A DNA stretch of 10,027 bases from Clostridia bacterium (GTDB taxonomy: Bacteria; Bacillota; Clostridia; Oscillospirales; QAMX01). Location of the stretch: NCBI GenBank assembly GCA_017547975.1, contig JAFYNU010000496.1, forward strand, positions 1 through 10,027. The letters are read 5' to 3'. Under the pieces are notes generated by a model. That model was not told the DNA's origin, made no database searches, and saw only the letters and a list, made by a program, of their open reading frames with translations. A program made the translations under genes and the position numbers. Of the stretch, positions 5,290 through 10,027 are shown piece after piece (position 1 is the first letter of the stretch; the number at the start of each line of letters is the position of its first letter).

Positions 5290-5916
5290 ATGCCCATCGT
5301 GGAAAAATTACTCCCCGTCCGGGGAGGGAAACGTGTTTGCGTTCTCCTCTCCGATGGACAGAGCCTTTTTCTGAATCGGGACCGGCTTTCTGAACTCGGT
5401 TTGGAAAAGGGCGCGGAGGTTTCCCCAGCCCTGCTTCCCAAATTCAGCCTGTACCACACCCCTGAACGGGCCCGGGATTACGCCGCCAAGGTGGCCATGC
5501 GCCCCATTTTTGCGGGCGAAATGCGCAAAAAACTCCTGGACAAGGGGTTCACTCCGGAAGTCGCCCAGGACACCCTGGACTGGCTCACCCGCATCGGGGT
5601 ACTAAACGACCGGGAGGTCATCAAGATCCATCTGCGGGAAGCCACCCGAAAGGGTCAGGGCAAAAGAGCCATCCTCTTTGACCTCTGCCGCCGGGGGGTG
5701 GACCGGGATCTTTGCGAGGAAGCCCTTGCCAATCTGGAAATAGGGGATGCTCCCCTGCGGCTTTTGCAGAAAAAGTGTAAAGGCCAATCCGACCGGGAAA
5801 CCCTGCAAAAGGGAAGCACCTACCTGCGTGCCCGGGGATTTGACCGGAACGAGGTGCAACACATCATCAATCAATACCTCTCTTCGCTGGAGAGAGAAAT
5901 AGAAAACGAGGAATGA
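5290..5916 (+). CDS. recX: RecX family regulatory protein
   Basis: This 208-residue protein matches RecX, which binds the RecA filament and limits its recombinase and coprotease activity in the cytoplasm. After a basic N-terminal extension of about 60 residues comes the helical-repeat region: ARDYAAKVAMRPIFAGEMRKKLLDKGF (about 61-87), then WLTRIGVLNDREV and RKGQGKRAILFDLCRRGVD. These are the typical RecX repeat positions (a MR-x-x-x-E-M-R-K-K-L helix, KGF, GVLND). Gram-positive RecX proteins are usually longer than the E. coli one, as here. The start has GGAAAGGAAG 7 bases before the ATG. The stop overlaps the next gene region by the sequence ATGA at 5913. recA itself is not in the window. 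It is the first gene of the long operon, and hairpins flank its ribosome binding site. Confidence 0.87.
   Translation: MPIVEKLLPVRGGKRVCVLLSDGQSLFLNRDRLSELGLEKGAEVSPALLPKFSLYHTPERARDYAAKVAMRPIFAGEMRKKLLDKGFTPEVAQDTLDWLTRIGVLNDREVIKIHLREATRKGQGKRAILFDLCRRGVDRDLCEEALANLEIGDAPLRLLQKKCKGQSDRETLQKGSTYLRARGFDRNEVQHIINQYLSSLEREIENEE
5311..5326 (+). repeat. Short perfect inverted repeat inside the start of recX
   Basis: CTCCCC at 5311-5316 and GGGGAG at 5321-5326 form a perfect 6-bp G/C-rich stem around GTCC, within codons 8-13 of recX. It lies some 30 bases after the ribosome binding site. With the leader hairpin at 5255-5273 it brackets the initiation region. It could simply reflect the codons for LPVRGG. 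Confidence 0.35.
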
Positions 5917-5921
5917 TCATT

Positions 5922-7256
5922 ATGTCCCATACATTTACCGTGGTCACCATGGGGTGCCCCAAAAACACCGTCATGAGCGAGCAGATGATCTATCGCATGG
6001 AACAGGCAGGCTACACCGCCGTACCGGGTTACATGGACGCCGAGATCATCATTTTGAACACCTGCGGCTTTATCGACAGCGCCAAGGCCGAAGCGGTGGA
6101 AAACATTCTGGAGCTTCTGCGCTTCAAGGAAGACGGGACTCTGAAAAAGCTCATCGTGGTGGGCTGCCTTGCCGAGTTGGTGCGGGAAGAAATCACCGAG
6201 GAATTCCCCGACGTGGACGGGCTTGCCGGCTGTGGCAGCTACGACAACATCGTGGAAGTGGTGGAAAGCGCCCTGCGGGACGAGCATCCCGCCGTCTTCG
6301 GGGATATCAACGCCCCGGTCACCGAATGCGGCCGTACCCGCCTGACCGCCTGGTACTCCGCCTACGTGCGTATTGCCGAAGGTTGCAACAACCGCTGTTC
6401 CTACTGCATCATCCCCTCCCTGAAGGGTAATTTCCGCAGCCGGGAAGAGGATGCCATCGTCAAGGAATGCGAAGAATTGGCCGCCGACGGTGTCAAGGAG
6501 CTCAACATCATTGCCCAGGATATCACCCGCTACGGGGAGGATCTGGAGGGCAAGTCGCTTGTGACTCTGCTTCGCCGTCTCTGTCGCATCGACGGCATCG
6601 AATGGATCCGCCTCCATTACCTCTATCCCGCCGGCATCACCGACGAACTCATTGATCTGATTGCCGAAGAGGACAAGATCTGCAACTACCTGGATATCCC
6701 CATGCAGCACTGCAACGATCAGATTCTCAAGGCCATGAACCGCCGTGGCACCAAGGCCGATCTTCTGGCCCTGGTGAAAAAGCTCCGGGAAAAGATTCCC
6801 GGCGTCATCCTGCGTACCTCCCTGATCGTGGGTCTTCCCGGCGAAACCGAGGAAATTTTCGAAGAGCTTTGCGATTTCTGCAAGGAAGTCAGGTTCGAAC
6901 GGGTGGGCGTTTTCTCCTTCTCCCCCCAGGAGGGCACGGTTGCCGCCGAGCTTCCCGACCAGGTGGACGAGGAAACCGCCGAACACCGCAAAGAACTTCT
7001 TTACGACCTGACCGACCGCATCATGTCCCAGTATTACGAATCGCTGGTAGGCAAAACCGTCAAGGTCCTTTGCGAAGGCTTTGACCGCATTGCCGAAATC
7101 AGCTTTGGCCGCAGCTACGCCGACTCCCCCGAAATCGACGGCAAAATCTTCTTCAAAGCCAAACCCCGCCCCGAAGACGGCGAATTTATTGACATCATCA
7201 TCGAAGAAAACTACGAGGGTGAGCTTTTCGGCTCTCCCGCATCCAAGGAGGAATAA
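5922..7256 (+). CDS. rimO: Ribosomal protein S12 (Asp) methylthiotransferase RimO
   Basis: This 444-residue protein is full length for RimO, the radical SAM enzyme that adds a methylthio group to a conserved Asp of ribosomal protein S12. The N-terminal MTTase domain carries the three cluster-binding cysteines Cys12 (MGCPKN), Cys48 (NTCGF) and Cys82 (VGCLAE). The radical SAM domain has CNNRCSYC (Cys155, Cys159, Cys162) and later LDIPMQHCNDQILKAMNRRG and GLPGETEE. A TRAM-like C-terminal domain (about 375-444) completes it. The FIDSAKAEA segment and overall length favour RimO over the tRNA enzymes MiaB and MtaB. The ATG at 5922 has GAGGA 9 bases upstream. An ATG at 5913 overlaps the recX stop but directly abuts the same GAGGA, so it is less likely. 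Translation is probably coupled to recX. Confidence 0.93.
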   Translation: MSHTFTVVTMGCPKNTVMSEQMIYRMEQAGYTAVPGYMDAEIIILNTCGFIDSAKAEAVENILELLRFKEDGTLKKLIVVGCLAELVREEITEEFPDVDGLAGCGSYDNIVEVVESALRDEHPAVFGDINAPVTECGRTRLTAWYSAYVRIAEGCNNRCSYCIIPSLKGNFRSREEDAIVKECEELAADGVKELNIIAQDITRYGEDLEGKSLVTLLRRLCRIDGIEWIRLHYLYPAGITDELIDLIAEEDKICNYLDIPMQHCNDQILKAMNRRGTKADLLALVKKLREKIPGVILRTSLIVGLPGETEEIFEELCDFCKEVRFERVGVFSFSPQEGTVAAELPDQVDEETAEHRKELLYDLTDRIMSQYYESLVGKTVKVLCEGFDRIAEISFGRSYADSPEIDGKIFFKAKPRPEDGEFIDIIIEENYEGELFGSPASKEE

Positions 7257-7261
7257 GCAAA

Positions 7262-7804
7262 ATGACAACCGCCAATAAAATTACCATGGTCCGCGTGGCC
7301 ATGATTCCGGTATTTTTGGTTCTTTGCCTGTGGCCCTTCCCCCATCACTATCTGGCTTCGGTGATCGTTTTCGCCATTGCCAGCATCACCGACTTTATCG
7401 ATGGCTATATTGCCCGTAAGTACAATCAGGTCACCACCTTCGGCAAGTTTGTGGACCCTCTGGCAGACAAGCTTCTGGTTATCTCCGCCCTCTTGGTTTT
7501 CACTCAGGTGGGGTTCATGCATTCGGTCTGTACCTTCATCATCATCGGCCGCGAACTGATCATCACCTCCCTGCGCATTCTTGCCATGGGTGAGGGGGTT
7601 GTCATGGCAGCCGGCTTTTCCGGAAAGGTCAAAACCTTCTCCCAGATGGTTCTGATTATCCTCAGTTTCCTTGTGGCCGACTTCTTCCCCGCAAACGCCA
7701 ATCTCCTGGTCAATATCTTCTCCTATATCATGGCTGCCATCACCCTGTGGTCCGGCATCGACTATCTGTGGCGTCATCGCGCCCTGATCATGAAGACCAA
7801 GTAA
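7262..7804 (+). CDS. pgsA: CDP-diacylglycerol--glycerol-3-phosphate 3-phosphatidyltransferase
   Basis: This 180-residue membrane protein is the size of bacterial PgsA, which makes phosphatidylglycerophosphate, the first committed step towards phosphatidylglycerol and cardiolipin. It contains the complete CDP-alcohol phosphatidyltransferase motif DFIDGYIARKYNQ...FGKFVDPLADK at about 44-70, with Asp44, Asp47, Gly48, Ala51, Arg52, Gly61, Asp65 and Asp69. The N-terminal NKITMVRVAMIPVFL (5-19) is typical of PgsA rather than of phosphatidylserine synthase. Four to six membrane helices are visible. A GGAGGAATAAG ribosome binding site overlaps the rimO stop, and the gene starts 5 bases after it. The next gene, maf, begins 4 bases after the stop. 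Confidence 0.93.
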   Translation: MTTANKITMVRVAMIPVFLVLCLWPFPHHYLASVIVFAIASITDFIDGYIARKYNQVTTFGKFVDPLADKLLVISALLVFTQVGFMHSVCTFIIIGRELIITSLRILAMGEGVVMAAGFSGKVKTFSQMVLIILSFLVADFFPANANLLVNIFSYIMAAITLWSGIDYLWRHRALIMKTK

Positions 7805-7808
7805 GATC

Positions 7809-8399
7809 ATGCAGTTTATTCTTGCTTCTGCCTCTCCCCGCCGCCGGGAGCTTTTGGAAATGCTGGGGGTTGGCCCCCTTTTAATCCAACCCTCCGGCGT
7901 GGTGGAGGAGGATTATCCTGAGCTGACCCCGGAGGAATTGGTGGTCCGCCTTGCCCAAAACAAGGGGGAAGCCATTCTCCCCACAGCCGGTGAGGAAGAT
8001 ATTGTCATCTCTGCCGATACCATTGTGGCTTTGGATGGTGAAATTCTGGGCAAACCCAAAGACGAGGATGATGCGTTCCGTATGCTCTCCTCCCTTTCGG
8101 GCAATACCCATCTGGTACACACCGGCATCGCCCTTCTTTCCCACAAAAAGACAGAAACGGCAGTGGTTTCCTCCCGTGTCACCTTTCGGGAACTGTCCTC
8201 CCGGGAGATTTGGGATTACGTTCATTCGAAAGAGCCCATGGACAAAGCAGGTGCATACGGCATCCAGGGTTTGGGTTCTCTGTTTGTATCTCATCTGGAT
8301 GGGGACTTTTTCGCCGTTATGGGGTTCCCTGTCTGCCGTTTTGCCGAACTGATGCAATCCTTCGGCGTTGAAATTTTATCCTTACGGAGGCAATTTTGA
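7809..8399 (+). CDS. maf: Maf family nucleotide pyrophosphatase (dTTP/UTP-type)
   Basis: This 196-residue protein is a full-length Maf, a cytoplasmic house-cleaning enzyme that hydrolyses nucleoside triphosphates to monophosphates. It has the family motifs in order: LASASPRRRELL (5-16), SADTIV (68-73), GKP (81-83), HTGIALL (103-109), EPMDKAGAYGIQG (about 141-153) and GDFFAVMGFPV (164-174). The EPMDKAGAYGIQG and GDFxxVMG forms resemble B. subtilis Maf and the dTTP/UTP-specific YhdE branch; that activity is inferred. Only 4 bases separate it from pgsA and no strong Shine-Dalgarno is seen, so translation is probably coupled. Its stop overlaps the TTG start of mreC. Maf next to mre genes is a common Firmicutes arrangement, linked to septum and shape functions. 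Confidence 0.92.
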   Translation: MQFILASASPRRRELLEMLGVGPLLIQPSGVVEEDYPELTPEELVVRLAQNKGEAILPTAGEEDIVISADTIVALDGEILGKPKDEDDAFRMLSSLSGNTHLVHTGIALLSHKKTETAVVSSRVTFRELSSREIWDYVHSKEPMDKAGAYGIQGLGSLFVSHLDGDFFAVMGFPVCRFAELMQSFGVEILSLRRQF

Positions 8400-9235
8400 G
8401 ATCATTTTTTCGTAACCGACTGATCATTGCGGTGCTGATTGTCATCGGCGTCGTGGTTCTTTTTTCCGTCATATCGGCTTACGCACCGGGGACTGCTACC
8501 CCGGTTGCAAACGTTGCCTCTGCCATTACTTCCCCCTTTGAAAAGGCCTTCAGCTGGTGTGCCGAGGGAATTGGTAAGCTCTTTTCCTACATCACGGAGT
8601 TTGATTCTCTGAAACTGGAAAACGAAGCGCTGAAGGAAGAATTGTTGGAAAAGGAAGATCTGATCCGCAAAGCAGAAAAGTACAAAGAAGAAAACGAAAA
8701 GCTTCGGGATCTTCTCAATATTACCCGTGACAACGAGCAGTTTACCCTGGAAATGTGCGATGTCATTTCCCGCCCGGACGGAGACTTTTCCTATACCTTC
8801 ACCATCGATAAGGGTTCCAACGTGGGCATCGAGGTGGGGGACACCGTCATTGTCAGCGAAGGCTACGTGGGGTACGTCTGCGAAGTGGGTCTTAACTGGT
8901 GCAACGTCCTTTCGGTCATCGACAGTGGCCTTTCGGTTGGCGGGCAAAACGTCCGTACCAAGGAAAGTATGATGTGTGAAGGGGATTATGCTCTCATGCG
9001 GGAAGGAAAGCTGAAACTTTCCTATGTTCCGCTTGATTCTTCCCTTTACGTTGGAGATGAAATTTGCACCTCCGGTTTGGGTGACAACGTCCCCCATGGT
9101 ATCATGGTGGGGGAAGTGGCTGCTGTTTCCATTGCTCCCGGCGGCGGCAGTATGCAGGCCGAGATTGCCCCCTACGTGGACGTCAATGAACTGACCCTGG
9201 TATTTGTCATCACCGACTTTGTAAAGGAAGGCTGA
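8396..9235 (+). CDS. mreC: Rod shape-determining protein MreC
   Basis: This 279-residue protein has MreC architecture: a short basic N-terminus, one membrane helix (about 9-28), an extracellular coiled coil (about 68-108, rich in Glu, Lys and Leu), then the two beta domains. Conserved pieces are IDKGSNVGIEVGDTVI (137-152), TSGLGDNVPHGIMVGEV (225-241) and VDVNELTLVFV (261-271). MreC organises the elongasome, linking cytoplasmic MreB to PBP2 and MreD outside the membrane. The start is a TTG: GGAGG at 8386-8390 is 5 bases upstream, and the TTG overlaps the maf stop as TTGA, so translation is coupled. mreD starts 1 base after its stop. An Ala/Pro/Gly stretch follows the membrane helix. Confidence 0.93.
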   Translation: MRSFFRNRLIIAVLIVIGVVVLFSVISAYAPGTATPVANVASAITSPFEKAFSWCAEGIGKLFSYITEFDSLKLENEALKEELLEKEDLIRKAEKYKEENEKLRDLLNITRDNEQFTLEMCDVISRPDGDFSYTFTIDKGSNVGIEVGDTVIVSEGYVGYVCEVGLNWCNVLSVIDSGLSVGGQNVRTKESMMCEGDYALMREGKLKLSYVPLDSSLYVGDEICTSGLGDNVPHGIMVGEVAAVSIAPGGGSMQAEIAPYVDVNELTLVFVITDFVKEG

Positions 9236-9236
9236 T

Positions 9237-9743
9237 ATGGGTGACATTCGACGTATTCTGTACAAAATAGTTGCCCTGGGTCTTTTGGTTGCCGTAACCT
9301 TTGCCTTTTGGGGGGTAGCGGCAGAATCTTTGCGACTCTGGGGTTACCGGGTCAACGTGATGCCCTTTTTGGTGGCTGCCGGCAGCATCTTTTTCAGCAA
9401 GGAGTGGGGTGCGGGGCTTGGCTGTTTCATCGGTATCCTGTGCGATGCCGCAAACGGAAAGACCGCCGGCTACTACACCGTCATGTATATGCTCCTGGCC
9501 ATTCTGGTGGGTCTGATTGCCGAGCGTTACTATCGCACCCGGTTTGTTCCTATTCTTCTATCCGGCTACGGCATTTATCTTATTTCCTGCCTGATTCGTT
9601 TGCTTTTGGATCTGGTGATTCCCGGCCAGGGAGAATTTTCTCTGTTTTTCACCTATTTCGTCCCTGCCGGACTCTATTCCGCCCTTTGGTTTTTGCCGTT
9701 ATTCCCTGTCATCAGTCATATTTATCATAAGGCAGAGGATTAA
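9237..9743 (+). CDS. mreD: Rod shape-determining protein MreD
   Basis: This 168-residue hydrophobic protein has the length, about five membrane segments and gene position of MreD, the integral membrane member of the elongasome. Visible features are LVAAGSIFFSKEWGAGLGCFIGILCDAANGKTAGYYTVMYMLLAILVG (about 46-93), which fits the MreD pattern of a helix, a GxxxGxxxD loop and a Gly-rich turn, plus a charged RYYRTRF loop. Sequence conservation in this family is weak, so the call rests partly on position directly after mreC. AAGGAAGG ends 5 bases before the ATG, and the start is 1 base after the mreC stop. Confidence 0.88.
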   Translation: MGDIRRILYKIVALGLLVAVTFAFWGVAAESLRLWGYRVNVMPFLVAAGSIFFSKEWGAGLGCFIGILCDAANGKTAGYYTVMYMLLAILVGLIAERYYRTRFVPILLSGYGIYLISCLIRLLLDLVIPGQGEFSLFFTYFVPAGLYSALWFLPLFPVISHIYHKAED

Positions 9744-9761
9744 CGCAGAAAGGAATCCGAT

Positions 9762-10027
9762 TTGAAACCTACTACCGTACTAAACCGCTACCGGGTCCTG
9801 ATTCTGATTTCCCTCGTACTGGTGATTCTGTTAACCATTGTCATGTACAATATGCAGGTGGACGCCGCCCAGGCACGGGAGGATGACTCCATCACCAAGG
9901 TGGTCACCTCCACCTACTCCACCACCCTTCACGCCACCCGTGGGAATCTTCTGGACCGCTATGGAAATCCGCTCGTTGCCAATGAACAGGTTTTTTCCCT
10001 CCAGTTCAACCGCAGCAACTGGAAAAC
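9762..10027 (+). CDS. mrdA: Penicillin-binding protein 2-type transpeptidase, 5' part only (runs off the window)
   Basis: Only the first 88 codons are in the window. They encode a short basic N-terminus, one membrane helix (about 13-30) and the start of the periplasmic-side domain with HATRGNLLDRYGNPLVAN (about 56-73). The RGN-LLDR-GN-LAN pattern is the class B penicillin-binding protein signature near the N-terminus. Position straight after mreD points to PBP2 (MrdA), the elongation transpeptidase, rather than the division PBP3. The catalytic Ser-x-x-Lys lies beyond the window. The start is TTG, with AAAGGA 7 bases upstream; no ATG is better placed. It lies 18 bases after mreD and is clearly in the same operon. 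Confidence 0.82.
   Translation, partial: MKPTTVLNRYRVLILISLVLVILLTIVMYNMQVDAAQAREDDSITKVVTSTYSTTLHATRGNLLDRYGNPLVANEQVFSLQFNRSNWK

Noticed and set aside
5871..7268. 465-codon minus-strand open frame opposite rimO
   Set aside because: rimO has all catalytic cysteines and a full-length match. The antisense product has no recognisable domain and biased composition, so it is an antisense shadow.

Overview
The window looks like chromosomal DNA of a Gram-positive, Clostridia-type bacterium. The evidence is strong GGAGG-type ribosome binding sites, sigma-A-type promoters with 17-bp spacers, U-tailed hairpin terminators, TTG start codons, and closest resemblance to Firmicutes proteins. By eye the G+C content is a little above 50%. 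That and the small protein at 2494-3057, which I recognise as a type common in gut Oscillospirales/Ruminococcaceae, suggest that order. The assignment is inference, not a measurement.

Layout. (1) Positions 1-2397 hold a short operon read rightward: a sugar phosphate isomerase/epimerase-type TIM barrel, a cytoplasmic GH43-type glycosidase and a DUF523 (TudS-type) Fe-S protein. It has a plausible promoter at 8-36 and a strong terminator at 2364-2397. (2) Positions 2399-3105 hold a single gene with its own promoter and terminator. It encodes a small protein whose N-terminus resembles the RRXRR/PLMP domain of IscB-type proteins, and it has an internal translation start with a better Shine-Dalgarno than the first ATG. 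(3) Positions 3124-3623 hold a small unrecognised protein with a CxxCxxxC cluster, ending at a perfect 15-bp bidirectional terminator. (4) Positions 3633-5119 hold a convergent (minus-strand) MATE-family efflux transporter with a clear promoter. (5) Positions 5206-10027 hold a long rightward housekeeping operon: recX, rimO, pgsA, maf, mreC, mreD and the start of a class B penicillin-binding protein (mrdA/PBP2 type), which runs off the end. Gene junctions here are overlapping or a few bases apart, except an 18-base gap before the last gene.

How the genes work together. The first operon probably processes imported oligosaccharide inside the cell; neither the isomerase nor the glycosidase has a signal peptide. 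The large operon joins RecA control (recX), ribosomal protein S12 modification (rimO), phospholipid synthesis (pgsA), nucleotide house-cleaning (maf) and the elongation machinery of the cell wall (mreC, mreD, PBP2). mreB, often found between maf and mreC, is not here.

Most of the window is ordinary. The places worth a second look are the RRXRR-like protein with its ambiguous and possibly double translation start and the repeat around that start, the Cys-cluster orphan next to it, and the hairpins around the recX ribosome binding site. I see no rRNA, tRNA, CRISPR array, insertion sequence or phage gene.
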